Shown here: positions 24,152 through 33,034 of the stretch, piece after piece
Position numbering within the stretch: the first letter of the stretch is position 1
How the letters are laid out: every line of letters starts with the position of its first letter
Source: Larkinella insperata
Lineage (GTDB): Bacteria; Bacteroidota; Bacteroidia; Cytophagales; Spirosomataceae
Assembly: GCF_026248825.1 (NCBI RefSeq)
Contig: NZ_CP110973.1
Span: forward strand, 2,685,001 to 2,749,000
Reading direction: 5' to 3'
Length of the DNA stretch: 64,000 nt
The notes under the pieces: model-generated
Told to the model about the DNA's origin: nothing
The model's input: the letters and a program-made list of their open reading frames with translations, nothing else
The model's database searches: none
Made by a program: the position numbers and the translations under genes

Positions 24152-27100
24152 ATGAAAGTCTCTCCTGCGGAACCGTTTCAATTGGTGTACTCACTTCTGG
24201 AGCACGAGTTTCTGGGTTATTTGTTTGAAGCATTCGTGGTTCAACTGAATCCTCGTGGTGAGTTGACCCTGCAAAATCAGACAATATCGGCCAAAAACGC
24301 GGGCGAATTTGCCAGTGAGCTGGACGAAGCAGACTTCGAACTGGTTCGGATTATCGATGAAATGCAGCAGGATGTGATTTTGAAAAAATTCAATCCGAAG
24401 AAGCTGCCGGCGGTCGATTTTTTCCTGAAAGTATACGATCCGCAGAAAGGTGATAAGGAGTTACAGGATCGCATCTGCGAGTACCTCGAAATCCGCCGGG
24501 CCATGATTCTGGAACGGCTGGCAGACAAGAAATTATTTGTCATGGGCAGCGACGGCAATCCGGCCTGGATGGCCATTGAGCGGATGCCGCAGAAAGCCCG
24601 GGTTTTCTTCAATTTTGTTCGGACCGAAACCGCAACCGAATACTTTCCGATCATCAAATACAGGGGCGAACGGGTTGAATTCCAGTTCAAGGATGCGTTA
24701 CTGATTTGCGACGAACCGGCCTGGATGATGGTCGGAAACCGGCTGTTTCATTTTGAAAATAAGGTTGACGGGAAAAAACTGCGGCCCTTCTTGCAGAAAC
24801 GCAACATTGTTATCCCGAAGAATATTGAAGATCAATACTATAACCGCTTCGTTGCTCCCCTGATTGCCTCCTACGATGTCTACGCGCGGGGATTTGAAAT
24901 TCGGGATGAAGAACTGACGCCCGCACCGGTGTTGACGGTTTCCGAGCAGGTCGACCACCGCGCCGTTCCTTCGCTTTTTGATTCGGTGGGGGCCAACGGC
25001 GGGGTTCACCGGAACGGCAACGGCTCCTCAGGGCGCATGAGCGACGTGATGACGGAGGTGGGGCCGACCCCATCTTTCGATGATTCACAAGTGGTTTTTG
25101 ATCTATTGTTTCGGTACGGCCAATTCACGTTCCGGTACGACGGTTTTACGGATTCTTCCAACGTCAGCATCGAAAAGCAGGGCGAGAATTACATTTTTCA
25201 CAAAATCCGCCGGGATATCCGAAAGGAGCAGTCGACGCTTTTCTGGCTGAAGGCAAACGGCCTCGAATTAAAGGATAACGGCCACTCCCGGTTGGGCAAG
25301 GCTGCAGCTTTCGAGTGGCTCCAGCAAAACCACAACCTGCTGATGGAAGCCGGATTTCAGGTTTCGCAGCACGCCAACGATCCCAAACGGTATTTCCTAG
25401 GCTACTCGTCCATTGTGGTTTCCATCAACGAAACCCGCGACTGGTTTGATATTTACGCCAAAGTGCAGTTTGGGGAGTTTGAAATTCCGTTTATCAAGCT
25501 GCGGACGCTGATTCTGAACAAAAAGCGGGAGTTTACGCTGCCCAACGGTGAAATCGCGGTTATTCCGGAAACCTGGTTTACCAAATATTCCGAATTGTTT
25601 GCCTTCATGGAGCACGAAGCCGACAGCGACCGGCTGGTGCTTCACAAACACCACATCGCGCTCGTGCAGGAGTTGCAGGAAGAGAGCCTGGCGTCGGCAG
25701 TTATCAGCCGGAAGCTCGAACAACTGCGGAGCTTTGAAGAAATTGGCTCCCATCCGTTGCCTGGCGGCTTCAAAGGCTCGTTACGGCCTTACCAGAAAGC
25801 GGGCTATGACTGGCTGCAATTTCTGAATCAATACCGGTTCGGCGGCTGTCTGGCCGACGACATGGGCTTGGGCAAAACCGTGATGACGCTGGCGTTTCTG
25901 CAATCGCAGAAGGAAGCGGGCCACAAGGAACCCACGCTGCTGGTGATGCCTACGTCGCTGCTCTACAACTGGGAGCTGGAAGCCCGGCGGTTTACGCCCG
26001 ATCTGCGCGTGATGTCATACACCGGCACCTACCGGGATAAAAATACCGCCCAGTTTGATGATTACGACCTGATTCTGACCTCCTACGGCATTGTCCGGAT
26101 CGACATCGACCTGCTGAAAAGCTACCGGTTTCATTACATCATTCTGGACGAATCGCAGGCCATCAAAAACCCGTCGTCGCACATTACGCGGGCGGTCATG
26201 CAGCTCGATTCGGCGCACCGGCTGATTCTGACCGGAACGCCCCTGGAAAACAGTACGATGGATTTGTGGACGCAGATGACGTTTATTAACCCCGGTTTGC
26301 TGGGCAGCCAGACGTTTTTCCGCAACGAGTTTCTGGTGCCGATTGAAAAGAAGAACGACGAGCAGAAAACGCAGCGGCTTTACGGCATCATCAAACCGTT
26401 TATGCTGCGCCGGCATAAATCGCAGGTGGCGCGCGATTTGCCCGAAAAAGTGGAGAGCATTCACTACAGTGACATGTCGCCGGAGCAGGAAAAACAGTAC
26501 GAGGAAGCCAAATCGTACTACCGGAACCTGATTCTGGAGCGCATCGAAGAAGACGGAATGGCGAAATCACAGATGGTGGTGTTGCAGGGCCTGACCAAAC
26601 TTCGGCAGATTGCCAACCACCCGCGGATGATCGACGAAACCTACGAAGGTAATTCCGGCAAGCTGGACGATATGGTGATGCGCTTGGAGGGCGCAATGGC
26701 GGATAACCACAAAATTCTGGTGTTCAGCCAGTTTATCAAACACCTGGACGTGGTGCAGCAGTACCTGCAGGAGCGCGGCATTCAGTATGCCTACCTGGAC
26801 GGATCGACGCAGGACCGCCGGGGGCAGGTGGACTTGTTCCAGAAAAACGATTCCATCAAGCTGTTCCTGATTTCGTTGAAGGCGGGTGGTTTGGGCCATA
26901 ACCTGACGGCGGCCGATTACGTGTTTATTCTCGATCCGTGGTGGAACCCGGCCATTGAGGCTCAGGCCATCGACCGCGCTCACCGCATCGGGCAGCAGAA
27001 GACCGTGTTTACCTACAAGTTTATTTCCCGCAATACCGTCGAGGAAAAAATTCTGGCGCTGCAACGTTCCAAACAGAAGCTGGCCAGTGATTTGATTGCG

Positions 27101-27160
27101 ACCGAAGAGAATTTCATGAAGTCGCTGACGAAGGAAGATATTATGGCGCTGCTCGAATAA
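24152..27160 (+). CDS. SNF2-family DEAD/DEAH-box helicase
   Basis: A 1002-residue protein. The C-terminal half (about 545-1002) is a Swi2/Snf2 ATPase. It has Walker A DDMGLGKT with K575, motif II DESQ at 666-669, motif III LTGTPLENS and the helicase C lobe with ILVFSQF, LISLKAGGLGHNLTAAD and the arginine-bearing AIDRAHRIGQ. The N-terminal half (about 1-540) is a long non-catalytic region without a recognisable zinc finger, similar to that of other bacterial SNF2 proteins. Such enzymes move along duplex DNA and remodel nucleoprotein; in bacteria some help RNA polymerase recycling (RapA) and others act in repair or defence. No methylase or nuclease partner is nearby, so a housekeeping role is more likely. 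Confidence 0.93.
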   Translation: MKVSPAEPFQLVYSLLEHEFLGYLFEAFVVQLNPRGELTLQNQTISAKNAGEFASELDEADFELVRIIDEMQQDVILKKFNPKKLPAVDFFLKVYDPQKGDKELQDRICEYLEIRRAMILERLADKKLFVMGSDGNPAWMAIERMPQKARVFFNFVRTETATEYFPIIKYRGERVEFQFKDALLICDEPAWMMVGNRLFHFENKVDGKKLRPFLQKRNIVIPKNIEDQYYNRFVAPLIASYDVYARGFEIRDEELTPAPVLTVSEQVDHRAVPSLFDSVGANGGVHRNGNGSSGRMSDVMTEVGPTPSFDDSQVVFDLLFRYGQFTFRYDGFTDSSNVSIEKQGENYIFHKIRRDIRKEQSTLFWLKANGLELKDNGHSRLGKAAAFEWLQQNHNLLMEAGFQVSQHANDPKRYFLGYSSIVVSINETRDWFDIYAKVQFGEFEIPFIKLRTLILNKKREFTLPNGEIAVIPETWFTKYSELFAFMEHEADSDRLVLHKHHIALVQELQEESLASAVISRKLEQLRSFEEIGSHPLPGGFKGSLRPYQKAGYDWLQFLNQYRFGGCLADDMGLGKTVMTLAFLQSQKEAGHKEPTLLVMPTSLLYNWELEARRFTPDLRVMSYTGTYRDKNTAQFDDYDLILTSYGIVRIDIDLLKSYRFHYIILDESQAIKNPSSHITRAVMQLDSAHRLILTGTPLENSTMDLWTQMTFINPGLLGSQTFFRNEFLVPIEKKNDEQKTQRLYGIIKPFMLRRHKSQVARDLPEKVESIHYSDMSPEQEKQYEEAKSYYRNLILERIEEDGMAKSQMVVLQGLTKLRQIANHPRMIDETYEGNSGKLDDMVMRLEGAMADNHKILVFSQFIKHLDVVQQYLQERGIQYAYLDGSTQDRRGQVDLFQKNDSIKLFLISLKAGGLGHNLTAADYVFILDPWWNPAIEAQAIDRAHRIGQQKTVFTYKFISRNTVEEKILALQRSKQKLASDLIATEENFMKSLTKEDIMALLE

Positions 27161-27169
27161 CCGGACGGG

Positions 27170-27658
27170 TCAGAGATTCAGCAGGGCTTTCAGTTTTTCG
27201 TAGAAGCCGGTGTTCCGGAAGGTAAAGGTCTTGTGCAGAATGTAGTTGGAGACAAAACTTGCTCCCATGCCCGCCGTATGTGAAACTAACTTGTTCACAT
27301 TCACGGTTTTGACCGAGTTTGGAATGGTGAAGGTGTAATGCCCGCCCTGGCTGATGGAAAAGTTGTACAAGGCCGACGCACCGTAAACCGTGATCAGGCA
27401 GGAGATCACCGATACCATCGCAAACTTTGCCATCTCCCGCCGGGTCTTGGTCGAGTTTTTAGCGTTGAAAGCCAGCAGTTTGGTGAGGAAAAAACCGATG
27501 AAAAACGAACTGACGTAGCCAATCAGCACCCCATTTTCGTACGACACATGAAACCATTCCTGAAGCAGTGAACTCACCAAGATCTGCAAAGATGCGCCAA
27601 TGGCCGCTACGATAAAATACGCAATTAAGTCTTTTTGATTGAAGATTTTGTTTGTCAT
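27170..27658 (-). CDS. GtrA-family small membrane protein
   Basis: A 162-residue protein with four hydrophobic helices (about 12-35, 45-62, 82-103 and 132-150) and the GtrA pattern: an early AYFIVAAIGASLQILVSSLL helix, FFLTKLLAFNAK, and the terminal FVSNYILHKTFTFR. GtrA proteins are thought to flip or hand over polyprenyl-linked sugars in surface polysaccharide modification. No glycosyltransferase adjoins it, so the pathway is unknown. The frame is open to 27790, but the ATG at 27658 gives the usual start. It is convergent with the helicase gene, only nine bases separating the stops, and divergent from purK. Confidence 0.85.
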   Translation of the reverse strand: MTNKIFNQKDLIAYFIVAAIGASLQILVSSLLQEWFHVSYENGVLIGYVSSFFIGFFLTKLLAFNAKNSTKTRREMAKFAMVSVISCLITVYGASALYNFSISQGGHYTFTIPNSVKTVNVNKLVSHTAGMGASFVSNYILHKTFTFRNTGFYEKLKALLNL

Positions 27659-27826
27659 AATAAATGCCTTCCGCCCCAATAAGACCCGCAAATTAACAGG
27701 AAGCGTTGGAATTCGTATGAGCAAATCAGATACCAGACACGCAACTTTCGCGGCCAGCGGACCACAAACTGAGCGAGGAACGAGAAACAAGTAAGCTAAA
27801 AACTACCAGAAAGCCGGAAATGGGGC

Positions 27827-27834
27827 TACTTTTG
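27827..27834 (+). promoter_or_regulatory. Bacteroidota -7 promoter element of purK
   Basis: TACTTTTG, an exact TAnnTTTG match, ends 19 bases before the purK ATG at 27854. No clear -33 TTG at 19-20 bases. Confidence 0.62.
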
Positions 27835-27853
27835 CGGACGGATTTTTCTCTCT

Positions 27854-29005
27854 ATGTCTACATTTAATCCCAACACGCGCATTGGTATTCTCGGCGGGGG
27901 GCAACTGGGGCTGATGCTGCTTCAGGCCGGTATCGACTGGAACCTGACCGTTCATATTCTCGACCCTGACGCCGAAGCGCCCTGCCGGCACCTGGCCACT
28001 TCTTTCACACAAGGCGCCCTGACTGACTACGAGACGGTCTACGAGTTTGGGCAGACCGTCGATGTGTTAACCATTGAAATTGAACGCGTTAATGTCGATG
28101 CGCTCGAAGCGCTGGAGCGCGAAGGCAAACGGGTTTTTCCGCAGCCGTCGGTTATCCGGATCATTCAGGACAAGCGGGCCCAGAAGCAGTTTTACCGTGA
28201 ACACAACCTGCCCACCGCCGATTTTATCCTGACCGAAAACCGGGCCGACGTGCCGCAGCTTGTGGCTCACAACCCCGGCTTTCTGCCCGCGTTTCACAAA
28301 TTGGGCCGCGATGGGTACGACGGGCGCGGGGTGCAGCGAATTGCCACGCCGGATGACTTCGAAAAAGCCTTCGACGCGCCCGGGGTGCTGGAAAAAGCCG
28401 TTGATTTTGAGAAGGAGCTGGCCGTGATTGTCGCGCGCAACGAGCAGGGACAAACCGCTACCTTCCCGACGGTCGAGATGGTTTTTCATCCCGAGCAAAA
28501 TTTGGTGGAATACCTGTTTGCACCCGCGGCCATTTCGGAAGCCGTTGATCAGCAGGCGCAGGAAATTGCACGAAAAACGGCCGAAGCGTTCGGAATAGTG
28601 GGGCTGTTAGCCGTTGAATTGTTTTTAACCAAAGACGGCCAGGTGATTGTGAACGAGGTAGCTCCGCGCCCGCACAACAGCGGCCACCACACCATCCGGG
28701 CCAACGTGACCTCGCAGTTTGAACAGCACTGGCGGGCCATTCTGAACCTGCCGCTGGGCGACACTGCGATCCTGACACCGGCTGCGATGATCAACCTGCT
28801 GGGCGAACCCGGCTACAGCGGCCCGGCCCAATACGAAGGCATGGAAACCCTGCTGGCGATGCCCGGTGTATTTCCGTTTCTGTACGGTAAAAAAATAACC
28901 CGCCCGTTTCGCAAAATGGGGCATATTACCGTTATTAGTCCGGACGTAAACGGCCTGAAAGCGAAAGCCGACGCCGTGAAGGAAAACATAAAAGTCAAGA
29001 GCTAA
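27854..29005 (+). CDS. purK: N5-carboxyaminoimidazole ribonucleotide synthase
   Basis: A 383-residue ATP-grasp enzyme converting AIR, ATP and bicarbonate to N5-CAIR in purine biosynthesis. The N-terminal Rossmann segment IGILGGGQLGLMLL (about 10-23), the ATP-grasp parts KLGRDGYDGRGVQ and EKELAVIVARN, and the VNEVAPRPHNSGHHTI motif near residue 275 are diagnostic. The purE gene follows after 63 bases, giving the classic purK-purE pair. An exact -7 element directly upstream marks the operon promoter. Length and architecture are ordinary. Confidence 0.97.
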   Translation: MSTFNPNTRIGILGGGQLGLMLLQAGIDWNLTVHILDPDAEAPCRHLATSFTQGALTDYETVYEFGQTVDVLTIEIERVNVDALEALEREGKRVFPQPSVIRIIQDKRAQKQFYREHNLPTADFILTENRADVPQLVAHNPGFLPAFHKLGRDGYDGRGVQRIATPDDFEKAFDAPGVLEKAVDFEKELAVIVARNEQGQTATFPTVEMVFHPEQNLVEYLFAPAAISEAVDQQAQEIARKTAEAFGIVGLLAVELFLTKDGQVIVNEVAPRPHNSGHHTIRANVTSQFEQHWRAILNLPLGDTAILTPAAMINLLGEPGYSGPAQYEGMETLLAMPGVFPFLYGKKITRPFRKMGHITVISPDVNGLKAKADAVKENIKVKS

Positions 29006-29068
29006 GCTGATGAGTTATGGCGGGTTCGACGCAAGGAATTCATCATTTATAATTTAGAAGTAAAAAAG

Positions 29069-29551
29069 ATGGTTGGAATTATCATGGGCAGCAGCTCGGA
29101 CCTGAAGGTCATGCAGGAGGCTGCGGATATCTTGACAGAGCTGGGGGTTTCGTACGAAATTGACGTTGTGTCGGCCCACCGAACGCCGGAAAAAATGGTG
29201 GAGTACGGAAAAACCGCCCGCCAGCGGGGCCTGAAGGTCGTTATTGCCGGGGCGGGTGGGGCGGCCCATTTGCCCGGTATGGTCGCTTCGCTGACCACGC
29301 TGCCGGTGATTGGCGTACCTGTTAAATCCAGCAACTCCATCGACGGCTGGGATTCCGTTCTGTCGATTCTGCAAATGCCGTCGGGCGTGCCGGTGGCAAC
29401 GGTTGCCCTGAACGGGGCCCGCAATGCCGGGATTCTGGCGGCCCAGATCGTGGGTACGTTTGACGAAAAGGTCGCCCAGCAGTTGCAGGATTATAAAGAA
29501 GATATGAAATTGAAAGTCGAAAAAATGAGTCAGGAAGTGAAGAACAGTTGA
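29069..29551 (+). CDS. purE: N5-carboxyaminoimidazole ribonucleotide mutase
   Basis: A 160-residue class I PurE that moves the carboxyl group of N5-CAIR to give CAIR, the step after PurK. The phosphate-binding loop GSSSDLKVM (residues 7-15), the active-site SAHRTPE with H37, and AGAGGAAHLPGMVAS are all present. The enzyme is a cytosolic octamer in known cases. It lies 63 bases after purK on the same strand, without a terminator between, so the two are most likely one transcript. The C-terminal tail (EKMSQEVKNS) is slightly longer than in E. coli but unremarkable. Confidence 0.97.
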   Translation: MVGIIMGSSSDLKVMQEAADILTELGVSYEIDVVSAHRTPEKMVEYGKTARQRGLKVVIAGAGGAAHLPGMVASLTTLPVIGVPVKSSNSIDGWDSVLSILQMPSGVPVATVALNGARNAGILAAQIVGTFDEKVAQQLQDYKEDMKLKVEKMSQEVKNS

Positions 29552-29636
29552 TGGCGGGTTCAGGTTGAATAAAGGATCAAGTTGAAATAAACCGCTTCAG
29601 CCAACTTCTGTCCAACGCTGAACCGAAAATCCCACT

Positions 29637-30419
29637 ATGGAAACCGAAAATGCGAAGCGAAATCCCCGGCCTGCGGAAAGCTCCAGTTTGCCCACCATTA
29701 CGCTGGCCGTTCTGGTTCTGACGATTCTGGCCCTGTTATACATTGGTTATGAGTACGTAGCCGACGACACAAAAGGTTCGGAAGAACTGACCAGTGTTGC
29801 CCTGGATACAACCGTACAGAAACCGGCCGAACTGCCCATCGAACCGGAGCTGGCCGCTCCGATTGAGATCGATACGTCCAGCCGGAATGCTCCGGTGGAT
29901 TTGTCGCAGTCGGCCCCGGCCCCCCTGGAAGAGGAGGTGGCTAAAAAACCGGCGCTGGATTCGGAAGAACGCCCGGCCACGAGTGAGTCAGCCTCCAGCA
30001 AACCGGTGGCTGAAACGCGGGAAGAAAAACCGGCCCGGGAGGAGAAACCCGCCGAGGAAAAACCGAAAGAGGAGAAGAAAGAGACGCCCAAGGCCACCGC
30101 ACCGGCGGGCGGGGTTTCCATGACGCATACCGTGAAACCCGGCGAAACCATTTACAGCGTGGCCACTAAATATAACTTGTCGGTCAATACGCTGAAGGCG
30201 CTGAACCCGAATCTGGAAGGCAACGATGTGAAAGCCAACGTGACGAAGCTGAAAGTGAAAGCACGGGCGTATCATACCGTCGGGCCGGGCGACATCCTGC
30301 GGGTGGTGGCCGAAAAATACGGTATAACGGTTGACGCCCTGATGAAAGCCAACGGTAAAACCAAAAATTACGCGGCCCGGGGTGAAAAGCTGATCATCCC
30401 GTACGCCGAAAAACAGTAG
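29637..30419 (+). CDS. Membrane-anchored protein with two LysM domains
   Basis: A 260-residue protein. A cytosolic tail (residues 1-19), one membrane helix (about 20-38) and a long Pro/Glu/Lys-rich linker (about 50-158, with repeated KPAEEKP-like runs) lead to two LysM domains near 163-207 (THTVKPGETIYSVATKYNLS) and 210-256 (YHTVGPGDILRVVAEKYGIT). LysM domains bind N-acetylglucosamine-containing peptidoglycan, so the protein probably spans from membrane to cell wall. The low-complexity linker is typical of such spacers. It follows purE by 85 bases; a functional tie to purine synthesis is not expected. No catalytic domain is present, so a structural or scaffolding role is likely. Confidence 0.88.
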   Translation: METENAKRNPRPAESSSLPTITLAVLVLTILALLYIGYEYVADDTKGSEELTSVALDTTVQKPAELPIEPELAAPIEIDTSSRNAPVDLSQSAPAPLEEEVAKKPALDSEERPATSESASSKPVAETREEKPAREEKPAEEKPKEEKKETPKATAPAGGVSMTHTVKPGETIYSVATKYNLSVNTLKALNPNLEGNDVKANVTKLKVKARAYHTVGPGDILRVVAEKYGITVDALMKANGKTKNYAARGEKLIIPYAEKQ

Positions 30420-30489
30420 ATAGTAGTTTTCCGAATCAATTCACTTTTTAACCATACTGCGCCCGCAGATTGACTGACCATCCGATTAC

Positions 30490-30876
30490 ATGAAAACCAT
30501 TTTTGCCACCCTTCTTTTCGTTGGTCTCGCCCTGACCGGCGCTACCGCCCAAAAAAAAATGACTAAAGGTGACCTGCAGCACGTAGTGCTATTCAAATTC
30601 AAACCGGAAACAACGCCCGAGAAAGTAAAGGAAATCGTCGCGGCTTTTGAAGCGTTGCCGTCGAAAATCAAAGAGATTAAAGGCTTTAAATGGGGAACCA
30701 ACAACAGCCCCGAAGGCCACGATAAAGGATTGACGCACGCCTTTATTCTGACGTTCGACAACGAGAAGGACCGGGATACTTACCTGCCGCATCCGGCCCA
30801 CAAGGAATTCGGTAAAATCGTTGGTCCGTGGCTGGCGGATTTAACCGTCGTCGATTTCACGAATCAGGCGAAATAA
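30490..30876 (+). CDS. Exported Dabb-domain (stress-responsive alpha/beta barrel) protein
   Basis: A 128-residue protein with a signal peptide (MKTIFATLLFVGLALTGATA) and one Dabb domain: LQHVVLFKFKPETTPEKVKE, FKWGTNNSPEGHDKGLTHAF and TYLPHPAHKEFGKIVGPWL. Dabb proteins form dimeric ferredoxin-like barrels; plant relatives respond to stress and one is a polyketide cyclase, but most bacterial ones have no assigned role. Export to the periplasm is inferred from the signal peptide. It stands 70 bases after the LysM gene and is followed by a strong terminator, so it ends the purK-purE-LysM-Dabb gene string. Confidence 0.9.
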   Translation: MKTIFATLLFVGLALTGATAQKKMTKGDLQHVVLFKFKPETTPEKVKEIVAAFEALPSKIKEIKGFKWGTNNSPEGHDKGLTHAFILTFDNEKDRDTYLPHPAHKEFGKIVGPWLADLTVVDFTNQAK

Positions 30877-30883
30877 AACGAAC

Positions 30884-30947
30884 GGGAGGAAGAAAAGAGA
30901 GGATAGAAGCCGTCGGCTCCGTCCTTTCCTTTCTTCCTCCCTTTTTT
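30884..30947 (+). terminator. Long-stem terminator after the Dabb gene
   Basis: GGGAGGAAGAAA (30884-30895) pairs with TTTCTTCCTCCC (30930-30941), with further partial pairing inside, and runs into TTTTTT. It lies between two convergent genes. Confidence 0.85.
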
Positions 30948-30957
30948 GTTTGCCTTT

Positions 30958-31530
30958 TTATTCTTTCCCTTCCGCCAGGAATCCTTTCCGTCTCAGGAGC
31001 GTATCCATAAACTTCAGCTCATTTTCGGTCGTGAAGATGGAGTAGGGCAGGTATAAAAACTGGGCGTCTTTCATACCTTTGGCAACAATTTTAGCCAGCC
31101 AGTTTACCTTCATCCCGTTCGTGGCCTGGTCGTTGGACACCACCATTACGTAGGCATCCTTGTCTTTCTTGACGCTCCGGATCTGATCCCATTTTAGAAT
31201 ACCGCCTTCGCGGGCGTTCAGTTTCAGCAGAATCTGGCGGCTGTCGATTTCGTAGACGTACTTCTGAAACAGCGCTTTGGTTTGTTCCATCTGTGTGATG
31301 CCCGTAAACTGCACCGCCCAGAAAAGAACGTACACCACCGTCAGCAGGACAATCAGGAGGTAAATCCACCAGGTACTGGTTAAAACGCCGGTTACATCCA
31401 GCACAATCGTGGTAATCAGGAGAACCAGCGGGATAAGCCCCCAGTACCAGTTCTGTTTTACCCAGCTACGCATCGCCAGACTGATGTAGGTTTTCTGGTC
31501 AAGAGCGTATTTTTTGGTTTTAATAATCAT
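30958..31530 (-). CDS. YcxB-like membrane protein
   Basis: A 190-residue protein with two adjacent membrane helices (about 28-49 and 53-76) and a C-terminal soluble domain containing ILLKLNAREGGILKWDQIRSV and FLYLPYSIF, the YcxB-like pattern. The domain is PH-like in character. No function is known for the family. The helices plus cytosolic domain suggest an inner-membrane protein. Upstream on the minus strand (31546-31625) is a purine-rich stretch followed by a pyrimidine-rich one that may form a weak hairpin. It is convergent with the Dabb gene. Confidence 0.8.
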   Translation of the reverse strand: MIIKTKKYALDQKTYISLAMRSWVKQNWYWGLIPLVLLITTIVLDVTGVLTSTWWIYLLIVLLTVVYVLFWAVQFTGITQMEQTKALFQKYVYEIDSRQILLKLNAREGGILKWDQIRSVKKDKDAYVMVVSNDQATNGMKVNWLAKIVAKGMKDAQFLYLPYSIFTTENELKFMDTLLRRKGFLAEGKE

Positions 31531-31662
31531 TGAAATAAATAAACTTTAGAGAAGAGATTGGAGATAAGAGAATAAAGAGAAAGTTACGCAACGCCTTTTG
31601 TCCCTCGTCTTAACTCTCTTGTCTGAATCAGTTTGCAAAAATACAAAAAGGCTTTGTTTATT

Positions 31663-31692
31663 TTGAGCCTTGAACGTTTTCGGTTACTTTTC
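31663..31692 (+). promoter_or_regulatory. Promoter of the phosphoribosyltransferase gene (-33 and -7)
   Basis: TTG at 31663-31665 and TACTTTTC at 31685-31692 are 19 bases apart, the expected Bacteroidota spacing. The -7 element has one mismatch in the last base. The ATG is at 31711. Confidence 0.55.
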
Positions 31693-31710
31693 ATTTTTAA
31701 TTACCCGTTT

Positions 31711-32220
31711 ATGACCTCCGAGATTACCCAGATTCTGACGCGCGTGCAGGTAGAGCAGAAGATCCGTCGGATCGCGTTTGAGATTTACGAGAACAACTTC
31801 GAAGAATCGGAAGTGATCCTGGCCGGGGTGTCGGGCGAGGGTCATGTGCTGGCCCAGCGGCTGGCGGAAGTCATTCAGCAGATTGCCCCGCTGCATGCCA
31901 CCGTCATGAAAATCAAGCTGGATAAAACCCTGCGGCAGCAACCTTCCATTCACCTGGATGGGGCCGAAACGGTTTTTACCGGCAAATCGGTCATTGTGGT
32001 CGACGACGTGCTGAACTCGGGCCGGACCCTGGCGTTTGCGCTGCAACCCTTCCTGAACGTGCCGCTGACCAGCCTGAAAGTAGCGGTTATTGTTGATCGC
32101 GACCATAAACGGTACCCGGTTGCCGCCGATTACATTGGTTATAAACTATCAACTACGCTCACTGAGCACGTCGAGGTAATCCTGAGCGACGAGGATCGAA
32201 TGGGCGTTTACCTGCGCTAA
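31711..32220 (+). CDS. PyrR-like phosphoribosyltransferase family protein
   Basis: A 169-residue type I phosphoribosyltransferase. The PRPP-binding loop VIVVDDVLNSGRTLAFAL (about 95-112) is complete, and the N-terminal LTRVQVEQKIRRIAFEIYEN and AGVSGEGHVLAQRL segments resemble PyrR and related uracil phosphoribosyltransferases. PyrR in Gram-positive bacteria regulates pyr mRNA; that function is not implied here, as no attenuator or pyr gene is adjacent. It may salvage a nucleobase using PRPP. The frame is open to 31633, but the ATG at 31711 is preceded by a suitable promoter and gives the family N-terminus. Confidence 0.85.
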   Translation: MTSEITQILTRVQVEQKIRRIAFEIYENNFEESEVILAGVSGEGHVLAQRLAEVIQQIAPLHATVMKIKLDKTLRQQPSIHLDGAETVFTGKSVIVVDDVLNSGRTLAFALQPFLNVPLTSLKVAVIVDRDHKRYPVAADYIGYKLSTTLTEHVEVILSDEDRMGVYLR

Positions 32221-32359
32221 AATGGGACGGGGCGTCGGTTGATCGGCTGCCTGCATTCTCGTCTCACATTGCACTCCAAACCGGTTATTGACGACTCTCC
32301 CGTAGGGGCAGAGCCAATACATTCTGCCGTTTTATCCACAAAATACTGGTTTTCGTGGA

Positions 32360-32390
32360 TTGTCCTCGAGTGGCCCGCCGTCTACCTTTG
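32360..32390 (+). promoter_or_regulatory. Bacteroidota promoter with -33 TTG and -7 TACCTTTG
   Basis: TTG at 32360-32362 and TACCTTTG at 32383-32390 are 20 bases apart, an almost ideal match to the Bacteroidota consensus. It faces right and would give a leader of about 110 bases before the ATG at 32509. Confidence 0.7.
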
Positions 32391-32508
32391 TCTTCAGGAA
32401 CGGATAATCCTGGCTGGTTCTTAACGCACCGGGAGCAGGCGCAAAGGTTCAACGCAACCAGTGCCGAAATCCGTACTTGGCGAGACTTGTAACCAATCTG
32501 TCAATACC

Positions 32509-32928
32509 ATGAAAAATCTGCTTTGCCTCTTGTTGCTGGTTGCTTCCCCGGTTTTTGCGCAGTCGGACGGACTGTTCAGGAAAGGAAATACGGTCTACGT
32601 AGAGTCGACCTCGAAAAATCAGAATAGTCAGGAAACGGAACAGGCCTTTTCGGAGAGCCTGCGCGAGTCAGGATTCTGGAACGTGGTGTCGGAAAAGCAA
32701 CAGGCCAATTACATCATTAAACTGGACGTTGAAGCGAGCAAAGGCATTACGCTCACGTCCTGGGGAGGGACCTCCATCGGCTGCCGGGCTAAAATTTATA
32801 ACAAGAATGAAGCGCTGGTCTGGGAGTCCGATACGTACCGCGTAAGTCCAAATGGCACAAACGGCTTCAACGCCAAGAAAGCGTCGGCCCGGAAACTGGC
32901 CAGAGCTATCGAACGAAAAGTGAAATAA
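32509..32928 (+). CDS. Small exported protein of unknown function
   Basis: A 139-residue protein with a signal peptide (MKNLLCLLLLVASPVFAQ). The mature part has TVYVESTSKNQNSQETEQAF, a SLRESGFWNVV segment and YIIKLDVEASKGIT, and ends with a basic helix ARKLARAIERKVK. The layout (a short helix followed by strands that report on one variable value) resembles lipoprotein-like or TolB-N-type domains that combine two-stranded sheets with helices, but no family is confidently recognised. The frame is open to 32461; the ATG at 32509 is chosen for the signal peptide. It has its own strong promoter and terminator, so it is a single-gene unit. Confidence 0.7.
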   Translation: MKNLLCLLLLVASPVFAQSDGLFRKGNTVYVESTSKNQNSQETEQAFSESLRESGFWNVVSEKQQANYIIKLDVEASKGITLTSWGGTSIGCRAKIYNKNEALVWESDTYRVSPNGTNGFNAKKASARKLARAIERKVK

Positions 32929-32945
32929 ATGAGGAGACAAACGAT

Positions 32946-32972
32946 AAAAAGCCCGCTCTACGCGGGCTTTTT
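32946..32972 (+). terminator. Rho-independent terminator, also readable leftwards
   Basis: AAAAAGCCCGC (32946-32956) and GCGGGCTTTTT (32962-32972) pair perfectly around five bases, 18 bases after the stop of the small exported protein gene. Confidence 0.9.
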
Positions 32973-33034
32973 ACACATGCAACGCTGGTTCTGAGTTGCA
33001 GAGACGGCTTTCCGGGCCGGAATAAAACGCCATA

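Noticed and set aside
24152..27160. SNF2 helicase as part of a phage-defence island
   Set aside because: Neighbours are dnaN, GtrA and purine genes; no nuclease, methylase or phospholipase-D partner of known SNF2 defence systems is present.
31711..32220. PyrR regulator with an RNA attenuator
   Set aside because: The protein resembles PyrR-type phosphoribosyltransferases, but no pyr gene or antiterminator-like hairpin pair lies next to it.
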